This document shows, one piece after another, positions 36,469-46,856 of a stretch of DNA of 64,000 bases. Source of the DNA: an uncultured Selenomonadales bacterium (lineage in GTDB: Bacteria; Bacillota; Negativicutes; Acidaminococcales; Acidaminococcaceae); the NCBI GenBank assembly GCA_900314855.1, contig OMWZ01000001.1, forward strand, positions 124,001 to 188,000, read 5' to 3'. A model generated the notes under the pieces. The model was not told the DNA's origin and did not search any database. It worked only from the letters and a program-made list of their open reading frames with translations. The number at the start of each line of letters is the position of its first letter. Positions within the stretch are counted from its first letter, which is position 1. The position numbers and the translations under genes were made by a program.

Positions 36469-37503
36469 ATGAAACCATGGATTCGTACGCTGGCCCTGTG
36501 CGGTACCCTTCTGGCCAGCTGGGCGGCGCCGTCCTTTGCTGCGGCGGCTCCTGCCGCCTCCGTGTCGGCTGCCTCGAAAGCAGATGTGTCTGCCCTTCCG
36601 GATGCCACTGCCACAGCACGGCCGGATTCGTCCCTTGTCCGCCCCGCTTCGCCCCAGGAAGAGGTGGTGGACGCGCTGGTCCGCCAGAATCAGGCCAAAA
36701 GCCAGCAGCTGGGGGGAACCTTTACGCTGGATTCCCTGATTTTACGGGTACAAGGGAACTTCAAATTCGAATCAGGAACCCTGCCTGCGGGGAAAAAGGA
36801 TGCCATCCTGCCGGAGGAAACGGCCAAGATGCGGATTGATCTGACCATGAAAGATTTAACCCAAAAAAGCAAACCGGTCCGCAAAAAGATACTGCTCTAT
36901 GCGGCGCTCCAACAGGATACGCTGAGAGCCTACCGGCAGCTGCCGGACGGGACATGGATTCAAATGGTGCAAAAAGACGCAGGACGTTCGTCCGGGGCGG
37001 ACAAGAACCGCAAGGAAATCCTGAACCGGATTTTCGGAATCGAACGGGCCGGCGGGGACGACGCGAACCGCATCTACCGTGTCCACTTGCGGAATCTGAC
37101 CGCCGATTCCCTTTTTCAGGAGGAACTGTGGGGACAGGAAGCCCTGGCGGCAAACCTGACCCCGGCGGAGCAGCGCCGTCTCTGGACGGCTTTCGAGGGA
37201 ACGACCTTTCTCCTGACCGTCGGCAAGGGCGGCTATCCCACGGCCCTGTCGGCTGACTGGACAGAAGGCCTGCACCGTCTGTTCGACGTAATCCTGGAGA
37301 ACGCGGCCCGTAGGAACAAGGGCAAACTCCCCGCGGACCAGCAGATGATCCTCTTGAAGGCTATCCTCCATACGGTGAGCCTCCGCATGGACACGACCAT
37401 TGGCGCGCTGCCGAAAAAAGCGCCGAAAATCCCTAAGGAGGCCCTGGAAGCTCGTGTCGTTCCACAGGACCTGTTCCACTTGGACTCCGTTCCGAAAAGA
37501 TGA
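36469..37503 (+). CDS. Exported protein of unknown function
   Basis: A 344-residue protein whose first 31 residues form a clear signal peptide ([20 protein letters not shown], then PSFAAAAPA with an AxA cleavage site). An alanine/proline-rich linker follows, then a mixed domain (about 75-335) beginning [20 protein letters not shown], with no cysteine or lipobox. I do not recognise a catalytic motif. The predicted location is periplasm or outer-membrane face. It starts at ATG 36469 after AAAGGAGG and has its own terminator, so it is a single-gene unit between fabK and ilvD. Confidence 0.75.
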   Translation: MKPWIRTLALCGTLLASWAAPSFAAAAPAASVSAASKADVSALPDATATARPDSSLVRPASPQEEVVDALVRQNQAKSQQLGGTFTLDSLILRVQGNFKFESGTLPAGKKDAILPEETAKMRIDLTMKDLTQKSKPVRKKILLYAALQQDTLRAYRQLPDGTWIQMVQKDAGRSSGADKNRKEILNRIFGIERAGGDDANRIYRVHLRNLTADSLFQEELWGQEALAANLTPAEQRRLWTAFEGTTFLLTVGKGGYPTALSADWTEGLHRLFDVILENAARRNKGKLPADQQMILLKAILHTVSLRMDTTIGALPKKAPKIPKEALEARVVPQDLFHLDSVPKR

Positions 37504-37525
37504 TACTTTTTTTACAAATCAAGGA

Positions 37526-37563
37526 CCCTTCTTCCCTGCCGTACGGAAGAAGGGCCCTTTCGT
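37526..37563 (+). terminator. Terminator after the exported-protein gene
   Basis: A 10-bp perfect stem, CCCTTCTTCC with GGAAGAAGGG (37526-37554), closes a 9-base loop and is followed by CCCTTTCGTTT. The ilvD -35 box begins directly after it. Confidence 0.8.
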
Positions 37564-37592
37564 TTGACAGGACCCGGCAAAACTTTTACAAT
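37564..37592 (+). promoter_or_regulatory. Strong sigma-A promoter of ilvD
   Basis: Consensus TTGACA (37564-37569), a 17-bp spacer and TACAAT (37587-37592), one mismatch from ideal. Predicted leader about 70 nt; no attenuator was seen in it. Confidence 0.85.
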
Positions 37593-37670
37593 GTAAGTCG
37601 CGTACCCGTGACAAAACGGGGCCCATCATTAGAAAAAGACAAAGCAAAGAGACAGGAAAGAGGGATTTAC

Positions 37671-39371
37671 ATGTGTAGTTTGCGAAGTAATCAAGTCAAA
37701 AAAGGGTCCACCCGCGCCGCCCACCGGTCCTTGTTTTACGCGCTGGGCTTTACGGAAGAGGACATGAAGAAACCGATGATCGCCGTAGTCAACGCCCAGA
37801 ATGACATCATTGCCGGCCACGCCCATTTGGACGACCAGGCGAAGTTTGTCAAATACGGCATCCTGGCCGCCGGCGGCGTTCCCGTTGAAGTGCCGGCCAT
37901 CGGCATTTGCGATGGAATCGCCATGGGTCACGAGGGCATGAAATATCCCCTGGCCAGCCGCGAGCTCATTGCGGACAGCGTTGAAGCCCTGGTCAACGGC
38001 CACGCCTTCGATGGCATGGTCATGATTCCGAACTGCGATAAAATCGTGCCTGGCATGCTCATGGCGGCTTTGCGTGTCAACATTCCCACCGTATTTTGCA
38101 GTGGGGGCCCCATGCTTCCGGGCCGGTACAATGGCCAAGACATCTCCATTTCCCAGGCCTTTGAGGCAGCCGGCCGTTTCGAAGCCGGCAAGATCGACAA
38201 AGCCGAACTGACCCACATCGAGCAATGTGCCTGTCCGGGCTGCGGTTCCTGCGCCGGCCTGTTCACCGCCAACACCATGAACTGCCTGACAGAGGTCCTC
38301 GGCATGGGCCTGCCGGGAAACGGCACTATTCCTGCCGCCTACCAGGGAGACCGGGCCCGTCTGGCCAAAAAGGCCGGCGAAGCCGTCGTACGGCTTGTCA
38401 AGGAGCAAGTCTTGCCCCGCGATATCATGACCCTGAACGCCTTTAAAAACGCCATCACCGTGGATATGGCCATCGGCGGCAGCACCAACACGGCCCTGCA
38501 CCTGCCGGCCATTGCCCACGAAGCGGGCATCCGCCTGCCTTTGTCCCTCTTCGACAAGATTTCCCACAAGACGCCCTACCTGACCAAGCTCAGTCCCGGC
38601 GGCTCCCACCATATGGTAGACCTGAACGAGGCCGGCGGGATTTCTGCCGTCATGAAGGAACTGTCCAAGTTGGGCCTGATTGTCAAGTCCTGCAAGAGCG
38701 TGACCGGCAAGACCATCGGCCAGCTCATCAAAGACGCCGATATTCTCCGCCCCGACGTCATCCACAGCGTCGAAGCGCCCTACCGCAAAACCGGCGGCAT
38801 TGCCGTCCTGACCGGTAACATCGCACCCCACTGCTCCGTCGTCAAGGAAAGCGCCGTCGCGGAAGAAATGCTGGTCCACGAAGGCCCGGCACGCGTCTTC
38901 AACTCCGAAGACGAAGCCATCAAAGCCATTTGCGGCAAAAAGATCAACAAGGGCGACGTCGTCGTCATCCGCTATGAAGGGCCGAAAGGCGGCCCCGGCA
39001 TGCGCGAAATGCTGAACCCGACTTCTGTTTTGGCGGGCATGGGCCTGGACAAAGATGTCGCCCTCCTGACGGACGGCCGCTTCTCCGGCGCGACCCGCGG
39101 CGCCTGCATCGGCCACATTTCGCCGGAAGCACGGGAAGGCGGGAACATTGCCCTCCTCGAAGAAGGCGACATCATCGCCATCGATATCCCGAACCGCACT
39201 TTGAATGTCAAGGTGTCCGACGCGGAACTGGCGAAACGCCGCAAGGCCTGGAAATGCCCGCCGCCGAAAGTCAAACACGGCTATCTGTCGCGTTATGCCG
39301 CCCTCGTTTCCTCTGCCGCCGAAGGCGCCATCCTGCAGGCTCCCGGCGAGGACTGGGACGTCACGAAATAA
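37671..39371 (+). CDS. ilvD: Dihydroxy-acid dehydratase
   Basis: Fe-S enzyme of valine, leucine and isoleucine synthesis. Cluster cysteines lie in [11 protein letters not shown] (about 117-127) and [20 protein letters not shown] (about 184-203), and the C-terminal [19 protein letters not shown] is intact. ATG 37671 ([12 protein letters not shown]) is chosen for its spaced AGGAAAGAGGG and homology; the upstream open frame is promoter and leader. The 566 residues are of normal length. No other ilv gene is adjacent. Confidence 0.97.
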   Translation: MCSLRSNQVKKGSTRAAHRSLFYALGFTEEDMKKPMIAVVNAQNDIIAGHAHLDDQAKFVKYGILAAGGVPVEVPAIGICDGIAMGHEGMKYPLASRELIADSVEALVNGHAFDGMVMIPNCDKIVPGMLMAALRVNIPTVFCSGGPMLPGRYNGQDISISQAFEAAGRFEAGKIDKAELTHIEQCACPGCGSCAGLFTANTMNCLTEVLGMGLPGNGTIPAAYQGDRARLAKKAGEAVVRLVKEQVLPRDIMTLNAFKNAITVDMAIGGSTNTALHLPAIAHEAGIRLPLSLFDKISHKTPYLTKLSPGGSHHMVDLNEAGGISAVMKELSKLGLIVKSCKSVTGKTIGQLIKDADILRPDVIHSVEAPYRKTGGIAVLTGNIAPHCSVVKESAVAEEMLVHEGPARVFNSEDEAIKAICGKKINKGDVVVIRYEGPKGGPGMREMLNPTSVLAGMGLDKDVALLTDGRFSGATRGACIGHISPEAREGGNIALLEEGDIIAIDIPNRTLNVKVSDAELAKRRKAWKCPPPKVKHGYLSRYAALVSSAAEGAILQAPGEDWDVTK

Positions 39372-39430
39372 AGGATTGTGAAGGATTCCGGAAAGAATCG
39401 AACCTATCCGGCAGCACCGAACAAGATCAC

Positions 39431-39466
39431 AAAAAGGACAAGGGATTTGCTCCCTTGTCCTTTTGC
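39431..39466. terminator. Bidirectional terminator between ilvD and the TonB receptor operon
   Basis: A 14-bp perfect stem, AAAAGGACAAGGGA with TCCCTTGTCCTTTT (39432-39464), closes a five-base loop. A-rich and T-rich flanks allow it to end ilvD on the plus strand and the receptor operon on the minus strand. Confidence 0.9.
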
Positions 39467-39484
39467 TTTGTCTGGATAGATTGC

Positions 39485-41677
39485 TTAGAAATGGAATTGT
39501 GCTGTAAAGATCCAGGTTCTCGGAAGAGAAAGGTAAACTTGATTCCCGCGCGATACCATCCAATAATCTTTGCCAAATACATTGTTGCACATTAACGTCA
39601 AATCGGTCGGGATATTCAAAACCTTGGTCTTGCGCGTGACACCCAAATCAAAGACGGTGTATCCGCCCGCCCAGATTTTTTCGTTCATAACAGGCGTCTT
39701 TCCAGTGTACACTGCCCTGCCGAGAACACTCCAATTTTCGTCCGGATTGTACTCTAGTCCCAAAACGGCGTTTCTCTGACTCGTACCGTTGACACGTTTT
39801 CCGTTCAAAGTGCCGTTGGTGGTTTTTTCCTGTTTAGCATCTAAGTAAGAGAAACCGCCCAAAATGTTCCATTTATCCGTTAATTTTCCGTTGACGCTGA
39901 ATTCCACGCCTTTATGCCGTGCTTCCCCATCTTTCGACTGGAACGGCTTGCTATAACCAGTTTTGTAGACGGAAATCAAATTGTCTTGCCTAATATCGAA
40001 CAGCGCCAGAGTATACAACAAATCGTTCTTTTTGTATTTCACGCCGATTTCGTTTTGTTTCGTTTTCAGCGGAGGCAAGACGTCGCCGGAGTTTTCAAAG
40101 GTCGTATTCACTCCAGTGCCGGCATCAAAGTTTTCCGAGTGGCTGGCATAGAGAGACCAGTTTTCCGAAGGATGGTAGATAATGCCGTAGGTCGGGCTCG
40201 TATCGTCCGTGGCAACCCGATCGATTGTATTCAACTCCTCACTCGTCGCATTCTTGTATTTGTAAGCGTTGGAAACGGCTTTATGTTTGTGAATGCCGAC
40301 AATAACGTCCCATTTGTCATACTTCATAGAATCTACGGCAGAGAAGCTCTTGACACGAGTTTTATTGTTCCAACGGGTGCTGAATTTCGTAGGAGCAGGC
40401 GCGAATTGATCAATACCGGAATAAAGATCGCCTGTTCCGATAGTTACTAAGCTGCCGTTGTTATAGGCGGTTTTGCGGTTTCTCCACGCCTGGTTGTAGG
40501 AAAGGGTGATATCATGCTTTACTTTGCCCGTATTATAATGTGCCGTTGTACCGACCTGCCAGTAATAGTATTCCTGAGGTGTGGAACCGGGTCTCGCTGT
40601 TACAGCAAAGGATCCATCATTCTTGAGTACGTATCCGCTTCCGCCGTTCGCCATAATGTTCCGATCCAAATCATTCCGTTGCATCCCAAAGTTGAAGAAG
40701 GTATCCCAATGATCATTGAGTTTCTGCTCATGATTGTAAACGGCGAGCCATCCATGAGTGCTCTTTACCATATTTTCAAAGGAATAGTCGTTTGCGCCGT
40801 CCGGAACGGCAGGAAGACGTGTCACACCACTGTCCAGGATAAACCAGCGCAGGCCGCCCTGAATGTCCATGTTGCGATACCCTGTGAACAAATTGTCTTT
40901 CGTACGTTCCGTTTCACGGTCCAAGTTCATGAAGATGCCCTGTCCGTTGATTTTCGTTCCCTTCACGGACGTTCTGCCATTCAGATTTTCCGTCGTAATG
41001 CGGATGCCCCATTCTTTATTCTTGCCGAACCGCTGCCCGACATCCAGATATTCCCCGAATAAACCGCGGCCGGACACGGTTTGTGTATAATCGAATATAC
41101 CCTTGTCTGGTGCGACCTTTGTCTTGACGCTGATAATGCCGCCGGGATTCGTGGTTTCATACTGTACACCCGTTCCGTAAATGCCGACATTCGGACCGGA
41201 AATCATTTCCAAAGATTCGATAGGATAGAGCGGCGTATTGAACTGGGTAAACACGCCAGGAACATTGTTTACATAAAAGTTGGTTCCGTTGGTACGGAGG
41301 CCGCGGTAAAAGAAATCACCGTGTAAAATAGATCCGGACTGACGAACAGAAGGAGAATTGACCAAGAGTGCATCCATAGGCTTGTCTGGACCGGTAAACA
41401 AGGTCATGGATTTTTCCGTAAAGTTTGTTTGTGAAAACGGAATGTCCATCGTGTCTTTTCCGGATAAAAAGCCTGTCTGGGACTTCGTATATACGAAATC
41501 CCCGGGCAGGACCTCACGTTGTTTGTTCCGGTCTCCGATAACGACGATTTCCTGCAATTCCGCAGATTTTCCCAAATTGTCATCTGTATCGGAAGAAGCT
41601 ACACATACTGGGACTGCTCCACCGGCGGAAGCCAGTAGCTGGCTTGTTAGCAATGCAGCCAAAATTTTCTTTTGCAT
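39485..41677 (-). CDS. TonB-dependent outer-membrane receptor (siderophore-type)
   Basis: A 730-residue outer-membrane transporter. A signal peptide (about 1-27) is followed by a likely TonB box (LQEIVVIGD, near 41-49), a plug domain (about 55-190, with the YRGLRTNGTNFYVNNVPG and ISGPNVGIYGTG segments) and a beta-barrel ending in an aromatic C-terminus (WIFTAQFHF). It is the last gene of the minus operon shared with the ABC importer and resembles the frameshifted receptor upstream in several loops (for example the NHEQKL motif). The ligand is unknown. Confidence 0.92.
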   Translation of the reverse strand: MQKKILAALLTSQLLASAGGAVPVCVASSDTDDNLGKSAELQEIVVIGDRNKQREVLPGDFVYTKSQTGFLSGKDTMDIPFSQTNFTEKSMTLFTGPDKPMDALLVNSPSVRQSGSILHGDFFYRGLRTNGTNFYVNNVPGVFTQFNTPLYPIESLEMISGPNVGIYGTGVQYETTNPGGIISVKTKVAPDKGIFDYTQTVSGRGLFGEYLDVGQRFGKNKEWGIRITTENLNGRTSVKGTKINGQGIFMNLDRETERTKDNLFTGYRNMDIQGGLRWFILDSGVTRLPAVPDGANDYSFENMVKSTHGWLAVYNHEQKLNDHWDTFFNFGMQRNDLDRNIMANGGSGYVLKNDGSFAVTARPGSTPQEYYYWQVGTTAHYNTGKVKHDITLSYNQAWRNRKTAYNNGSLVTIGTGDLYSGIDQFAPAPTKFSTRWNNKTRVKSFSAVDSMKYDKWDVIVGIHKHKAVSNAYKYKNATSEELNTIDRVATDDTSPTYGIIYHPSENWSLYASHSENFDAGTGVNTTFENSGDVLPPLKTKQNEIGVKYKKNDLLYTLALFDIRQDNLISVYKTGYSKPFQSKDGEARHKGVEFSVNGKLTDKWNILGGFSYLDAKQEKTTNGTLNGKRVNGTSQRNAVLGLEYNPDENWSVLGRAVYTGKTPVMNEKIWAGGYTVFDLGVTRKTKVLNIPTDLTLMCNNVFGKDYWMVSRGNQVYLSLPRTWIFTAQFHF

Positions 41678-41703
41678 CTTTCTACCTCCAACTTAAACAT
41701 AAT

Positions 41704-42462
41704 TTAATATTCCTCAAAAGCACGGAGAAACTCTCTGGTGTACTCGTGCTTCGGGTGACTGAATAAAATTTGCGTCTCCTGCATCTCCAACAGACGTCCC
41801 TCTTGCAAGATACCGATACGCGTACAACAGGCCCGCAACAGATTCAAGTCATGGGATATCAGCAGACAAGCCATGTGACGCACTTGGGAAATTCTTAAAA
41901 TGAATTGCATGATTTGAGCTTGAACGGAAACGTCCAACATAGAAGTCGGTTCATCCAACAATAGCAAGGAAGGACGTAGGAATAAAAGACGTCCCAGGCA
42001 TATTCGTTGGAGTTCGCCCCCGGAAAGTTGATGTGGATATCGTTCCAATAGTTCACGGCGCAGTTGGAGTTTTGCAAGGGTTTCCTCTAAATTTTCAGGC
42101 TCCGGCAAGTGATGCACGTACAAAGGTTCGCACAAAGACTCCCGGATTGTCATACGAGGATTCAACGCCGTAATTGGATTTTGCGACAAGATTTGAATGT
42201 TTCTTTTATATTCCAGCCGTTCTTCTCGGGAAAGATTGTCCAGCGATTTACCATGCCAGTAAATTTGACCGGTGTCAGGTTTAGAAAAGCCCTTGACCAG
42301 CCTCAATATAGTTGTCTTTCCTGCTCCGCTTACACCTGCAATCCCGACGATTTCCCCTTGGTCAATGCCAAAGGTAATCGGATGCAGTACGGTTTGTCTT
42401 TTCTTTTTGAAAAAGCCGGAGACATATGTTTTTGAGACCTCTTTCAACCGCAACAATTCCAT
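41704..42462 (-). CDS. Oligopeptide/nickel-type ABC transporter ATPase (DppF/CntF-like)
   Basis: Cytoplasmic ATPase of the importer. Walker A GVSGAGKTT near 42-50, signature LSGGELQRIC near 141, Walker B LLLLDEPTSMLD near 164 and the late switch histidine (LLISHD) are all intact. The 252 residues form one domain without the long C-terminal peptide-binding extension. It begins 3 bases after the paired ATPase and precedes the TonB receptor. Confidence 0.92.
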   Translation of the reverse strand: MELLRLKEVSKTYVSGFFKKKRQTVLHPITFGIDQGEIVGIAGVSGAGKTTILRLVKGFSKPDTGQIYWHGKSLDNLSREERLEYKRNIQILSQNPITALNPRMTIRESLCEPLYVHHLPEPENLEETLAKLQLRRELLERYPHQLSGGELQRICLGRLLFLRPSLLLLDEPTSMLDVSVQAQIMQFILRISQVRHMACLLISHDLNLLRACCTRIGILQEGRLLEMQETQILFSHPKHEYTREFLRAFEEY

Positions 42463-42465
42463 GGT

Positions 42466-43431
42466 TCATCCCCCTGTCTTCCGACAAGTCGTCTCGCTTC
42501 CAGACTTGGTTACGTGCCATGTTTCAGGATGCGGTGCACGACACATTTTATCGGCAATGGGGCAGCGGTTCGCAAAGACGCATCCTTCTGAGATTCTAGA
42601 CATGTCGGGGGGAACGCCGCGAATCGGTTCCATCCCCTGACTCGGCTGGGCGCGCAGCAGCCCCTGCGTATACGGATGGGCAGGACGTTGCATGACAACC
42701 GAGGCCGGCCCTTTTTCTACAACTTCGCCGGCGTATAAGATTAAGACATTGTCAGCCAAGTGTGCCGCCAACTGCAAATCGTGCGTGATAAGGATAAATC
42801 CCGTACCTTGCTTGGCAAGGCGTCGGAAATTTTCCGCCGCCTGTTTCCGTACGAAGGCATCCAGTCCTTTGGTCGGTTCATCCGCAATAATCCATTCCGG
42901 CTCCGGTAACGTAACCATGGCGGTAAGAACCCGCTGCACCATACCGCCGGATAAAGCGTGCGGAAAAGAAGTCCGTACGCGCTCTGCCGGTAACAGCCCG
43001 AACTTTTCCAACTGGCGGTCCGCCGCCTCTTTCCAATGGGGTTCATCCAGCCGGCCGCTCTCCAGTAGGTATTCGGTCAACTGCCTGCCTACCGGAATGC
43101 GGGGGTCCAGGGCAGAAACCGGTTCTTGGGAAATCCAACCGATCCGTTTTCCACGGACAGAAGCAAAATCCGTTTCGGAAGAAGCCAGGTTCCTTCCATC
43201 AAACCGAATCGCTCCGGTAATCACGGCTGTTTGTGGCAACAATCCCATAACTGCGCCGCCCAAAATGGATTTTCCGCTTCCTGATTCCCCGACCAGAGCC
43301 GTTATTTTTTCGTGGGAAAACGTATAGGATACATGACGCAATACTTGTGACGTACCTCCGGGAACGGGAAAGGTAACAGAAAGGTCTTCCAGTACGATGT
43401 CGGATACACGGTCCGCGCAGGTCTTATCCAT
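42466..43431 (-). CDS. Oligopeptide/nickel-type ABC transporter ATPase (DppD/CntD-like)
   Basis: Partner ATPase of 321 residues. Walker A GESGSGKS near 55, signature ALSGGMVQRV near 165 and Walker B WIIADEPTKGLD near 186 are present, with a cysteine-containing C-terminal extension (CVFANRCPIADKMCRAPHPE) characteristic of the DppD/OppD group. ATG 43431 overlaps the permease end by 8 bases; the longer frame would overlap it by over 100. Confidence 0.92.
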   Translation of the reverse strand: MDKTCADRVSDIVLEDLSVTFPVPGGTSQVLRHVSYTFSHEKITALVGESGSGKSILGGAVMGLLPQTAVITGAIRFDGRNLASSETDFASVRGKRIGWISQEPVSALDPRIPVGRQLTEYLLESGRLDEPHWKEAADRQLEKFGLLPAERVRTSFPHALSGGMVQRVLTAMVTLPEPEWIIADEPTKGLDAFVRKQAAENFRRLAKQGTGFILITHDLQLAAHLADNVLILYAGEVVEKGPASVVMQRPAHPYTQGLLRAQPSQGMEPIRGVPPDMSRISEGCVFANRCPIADKMCRAPHPETWHVTKSGSETTCRKTGG

Positions 43432-44275
43432 TCCCCTGCCTCCTTTCCCAGTCCACGGCCCGGTCGCGGCCGATATATTCCCGCCAGGCGTCGCCGACGA
43501 GATTGATGGAAATGCAAAACAGCGTAATGGCAAGTCCCGGTGCAATAATCTGCAGCGGAAAGGAACGGAAATATGTCCTGGCGTCGTTAATCATGACGCC
43601 CCAGTCGGCCGTCGGTGGCGTCACGCCTAGTCCCAGGTAGGAAAGAGCGGACGCCGACAGGAGCGAACGCCCTATACGTAATGTCAGTAACATCAGTATG
43701 ACTGGCAAAACGTTCGGATAAACGTATTTTCTCAAAATATACAGAGTACTTCCGCCGATACAACGGATTCCTTCCATGTAATTTTCCTTTTTAATCCGCA
43801 ACACTTCGCTCCGGACAATCCGGGATATTCCTGCCCACGAAGTCAGCGTGACTGCTACAATCAAACGAAAGTTTCCTTCTGGCATGATGGCTGCGATGGC
43901 AACCATAAGGCTCATACCCGGTAAGCCCTGTACCATCGTCGTCATAAATTGGATGGCCTTGTCGATCCAACCGCCGAAATATCCTCCAACCATCCCCAGG
44001 GTAACCCCGAGGAGCATCGTGCATAAAGCGGACGCTGCCGCAAACGATACGGAAATACGGGTTCCGTAGATTAGGCGGCTCAAAATATCACGCCCCAACG
44101 CATCGGTCCCCAAAAGATGTGCCGTTGTACTCGGTTGCAGGATTTCGTGCATGGAAACAGCGTCCGGATTATACGGAGCGGCAAACGGCGCTACTATAGC
44201 CAGCAGCAGAAAGAAAAGCAAAGACAAGATGGAAAGCCTGTACAGCTTACCCGTTTGCCTCCAGAATGTTTTCAT
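43424..44275 (-). CDS. ABC transporter permease (DppC/NikC-like)
   Basis: A 283-residue inner-membrane permease with about six membrane segments. The N-terminal OppC-type pattern HEILQPSTTAHLLGTDALGR (DxLGRD motif) and the EAA-like loop LRIKKENYMEGIRCIGGSTL identify the family. It pairs with the upstream permease (3 bases apart) and overlaps the ATPase gene. Confidence 0.93.
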   Translation of the reverse strand: MKTFWRQTGKLYRLSILSLLFFLLLAIVAPFAAPYNPDAVSMHEILQPSTTAHLLGTDALGRDILSRLIYGTRISVSFAAASALCTMLLGVTLGMVGGYFGGWIDKAIQFMTTMVQGLPGMSLMVAIAAIMPEGNFRLIVAVTLTSWAGISRIVRSEVLRIKKENYMEGIRCIGGSTLYILRKYVYPNVLPVILMLLTLRIGRSLLSASALSYLGLGVTPPTADWGVMINDARTYFRSFPLQIIAPGLAITLFCISINLVGDAWREYIGRDRAVDWERRQGNG

Positions 44276-44278
44276 TCC

Positions 44279-45223
44279 CTACTCTCCTTTCCGTAGAGCC
44301 GGATTCAGAAAATAATAACTCAAATCAACCAAATAGTTGAATAGCAGAAACAAGGTGCCACTGAGAATGACATACCCTTGAATGACCGGATAATCGCGGC
44401 CCCAAATGGCCGTCAACACGTAACTCCCGAGGCCGGGCAAGGAGAACATGTCTTCGATGATGACGGAACCACCCAGAATAGAACCGAAAAAGGTTCCTAG
44501 CATAGTCACGACAGGCATCAGCGCATTTGGGAAAAGATGACGGATTAGAATCGTATCTTCCGACAGTCCCTTGGCACGGGCCATTAAAATATAGGCAGCC
44601 CCTCTCAATTCCCGAATCGAGAGGGATTGCAACCGGATAACAGCACCGAGTGTACTGGCAGCCAATACAAAAGACGGCATGAGCATCTGGCGGAATGTCC
44701 CGTACCCGGAAGCCGGTAAAAGCTGCAAGTGTTCAGAGAATAAAAGCATGAAGATAATTCCCAACCAAAAGCCGGGGGCGGAAATCAACACCAGGCAAAA
44801 CAACCGTACGGCCAGTTCTTTTTTTGTGTTTTCAAATTGGGAGAGCCAGACTCCAAGGGGAATCCCGAACAACAAAATCCAGCCGAGAGCGCAAAAGGAA
44901 AGATAAAACGTGACTGGAATACGGGTTGTCAATTCTGCCAATACCGATTTCTGCGTCATGTAGGAGATTCCTAAATCGCCTTGGACAGCCCTGGATAACC
45001 ATTGCACATATTGCACCCAGACCGGTTGATCCAGCCCCATCTTCTGCCGCATCTCCGCCAATTCGCGCAATGTCGGTTCCGACGACCCGTCCATGGTCAA
45101 GACACTGACAGCCGGATCGCCGGGCGCCGCAACGCCAAGCAGGAAGGATACCAAAGTGATGCCGATTAAAAAGGGGATCAAGTGCAGCAACCGATTCAAT
45201 GCATAATACAGGAAATCTTTCAT
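44279..45223 (-). CDS. ABC transporter permease (DppB/NikB-like)
   Basis: A 314-residue permease with the DppB start (YYALNRLLHLIPFLIGITLV), the periplasmic MGLDQPVWVQYVQWLSRAVQGDLG stretch split across residues 70-95, and an EAA loop (AYILMARAKGLSEDTIL). ATG 45223 overlaps the stop of the substrate-binding protein in an ATGA, indicating coupling. Confidence 0.93.
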   Translation of the reverse strand: MKDFLYYALNRLLHLIPFLIGITLVSFLLGVAAPGDPAVSVLTMDGSSEPTLRELAEMRQKMGLDQPVWVQYVQWLSRAVQGDLGISYMTQKSVLAELTTRIPVTFYLSFCALGWILLFGIPLGVWLSQFENTKKELAVRLFCLVLISAPGFWLGIIFMLLFSEHLQLLPASGYGTFRQMLMPSFVLAASTLGAVIRLQSLSIRELRGAAYILMARAKGLSEDTILIRHLFPNALMPVVTMLGTFFGSILGGSVIIEDMFSLPGLGSYVLTAIWGRDYPVIQGYVILSGTLFLLFNYLVDLSYYFLNPALRKGE

Positions 45224-46794
45224 TTCGCCCCTCCTTCCGGATTGGCCCAATGAATCTTATCTAACGTAATACCGTACACTACCGCATGATATCCTTCTAC
45301 CGCTTTATTGTGGACGGCCAGATTCATGTCTTCGAACAAAGGAACGACAGCTGGATGCTTAAGCAATTCCTGGATGATATTGTCATATAAGATCTGCCTT
45401 TTAGGGAGTTCGTAGGTATGGTCCAGTTCTTCAAACCAACGTTCAATGTTGGCGTTATGATATCCCAGCGTTTTGTTGACCTCGCCGCGGGAAGTAAAAA
45501 ATTCTTGCAAAATCCACGTTGGATCCAAGTTCGGCAGCCCCCGCGTCCCGATTGTCAAATCGTACTCGTTGTCGCTCATTGCCTTGCGGGACATCTGCGT
45601 ATCCATCATGACAATTTCCACATCCAGGCCTAAGGGACGAAGCTCCGCCTGAATAAATTCCGAAATGACTTTGTACGGATATCGCGCCATACCGTACTGT
45701 GTCAGGATCAATCGCACCGGTACGCGCTTTCCCTGCAGCACCTGCTGTGCCAACTGGATGGCCTTCTCCGTATCGTGCCGAGGCGGGTACACTTTCGTAA
45801 AAGGATTCGTGCTGTTCAGTAAGCTTCTCGTCGGCGTCGCATAATTTCGGAAATAATGCCGGACTACCGCTTCCCGATCGACGGCCAGATTGACGGCTTT
45901 CCGCATCCGTTCGTCGTTAAACGGAAATTTGTTTCCGTTTAACGAAAGGTAATGGGAAATAGTCGATTGCTGCGCGTGACATGCAAAGCGGCTGTCTTTC
46001 AATAATTCCTCCGTCAAAATAGGTGTCAGCCCGCCCAAATCGATAACACCTTGAATCTCCCCGGACTTTAATGCCGAATAACGGGCTTCGGGAGACGGAA
46101 TGACCAGAATCCGAATGCGCTTTGCTTTCGCCTTTTCTCCATAATAGTCCTCATTACGCTCTAAAACCGTATACTGATTGGTCTTGCATTCCGCCAACTT
46201 AAAGGGGCCCGTCCCTGACGCCAATTTTGTAAACAAACCGGTGCGGGCATCAAAGCACTGTGGGCTGAAAATCGCACTTCCCCAACCGGCCATCCGGTAA
46301 ATGAGCATGGGGACCGGGGACCTGAAATGCAGGCGGACCGTGTAGTCGTCCAGCACCTCGGTTTTCCTCAAACCTGGATAGACCCGTTCGATGGCGAACC
46401 CGTAAAACGTGGAAGGGCGGTATCCCATGTTGCGGTAGCGTTGGAAATTAGCCAATACCGCCTTCGCATTAAACGGTACGCCATCATGGAATCGCACCCC
46501 TTTTTTCAAGGTAAAAGTCCAAACCGTTTTATCGGCGTTGGACTCCCACCGCTCTGCAAGTTTCGGCATTAGATTTCCTGTGTTGGAGATAGCAACCAAC
46601 GGTTCCCATGTCATGAGAATAACCGTGGAATAATAGGGATCTTTTTGTCCGGGAGACAGATACCGAGACGAGGCCAACCGTATTTCACGATCTGGCCCGG
46701 ACGGCTGGAACCTGGGAATGAAGTATGCCGTTCCCAATACATAAGCGACAAGGAGGGCAACAATGACCAACATCAAATTACGAAATTTCTTCAT
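45220..46794 (-). CDS. Family 5 extracellular solute-binding protein, N-terminally anchored
   Basis: Periplasmic binding protein of the peptide/nickel/metallophore class (524 residues). Conserved text includes LAERWESNADKTVWTFTLKKG (in two parts) near 80-100, FHDGVPFNAKAVLANFQRY and NLAVDREAVV. The N-terminus has one hydrophobic segment (residues about 8-27) with no lipobox cysteine, so it is probably held by an uncleaved membrane anchor instead of lipid. ATG 46794 follows GGGAGG. The substrate is unknown; gene order A-B-C-D-F matches nickel and metallophore importers. Confidence 0.88.
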   Translation of the reverse strand: MKKFRNLMLVIVALLVAYVLGTAYFIPRFQPSGPDREIRLASSRYLSPGQKDPYYSTVILMTWEPLVAISNTGNLMPKLAERWESNADKTVWTFTLKKGVRFHDGVPFNAKAVLANFQRYRNMGYRPSTFYGFAIERVYPGLRKTEVLDDYTVRLHFRSPVPMLIYRMAGWGSAIFSPQCFDARTGLFTKLASGTGPFKLAECKTNQYTVLERNEDYYGEKAKAKRIRILVIPSPEARYSALKSGEIQGVIDLGGLTPILTEELLKDSRFACHAQQSTISHYLSLNGNKFPFNDERMRKAVNLAVDREAVVRHYFRNYATPTRSLLNSTNPFTKVYPPRHDTEKAIQLAQQVLQGKRVPVRLILTQYGMARYPYKVISEFIQAELRPLGLDVEIVMMDTQMSRKAMSDNEYDLTIGTRGLPNLDPTWILQEFFTSRGEVNKTLGYHNANIERWFEELDHTYELPKRQILYDNIIQELLKHPAVVPLFEDMNLAVHNKAVEGYHAVVYGITLDKIHWANPEGGAK

Positions 46795-46856
46795 GGTCTT
46801 ATTCCTCCCTTCCTGTTTTAAATCATCCAGGCTGTCGCTCTTATCCCATCTAAGCT

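Noticed and set aside
37629-39590. Minus-strand open frame opposite ilvD
   Set aside because: Runs through the bidirectional terminator and the end of the TonB receptor; composition is typical of antisense shadow.
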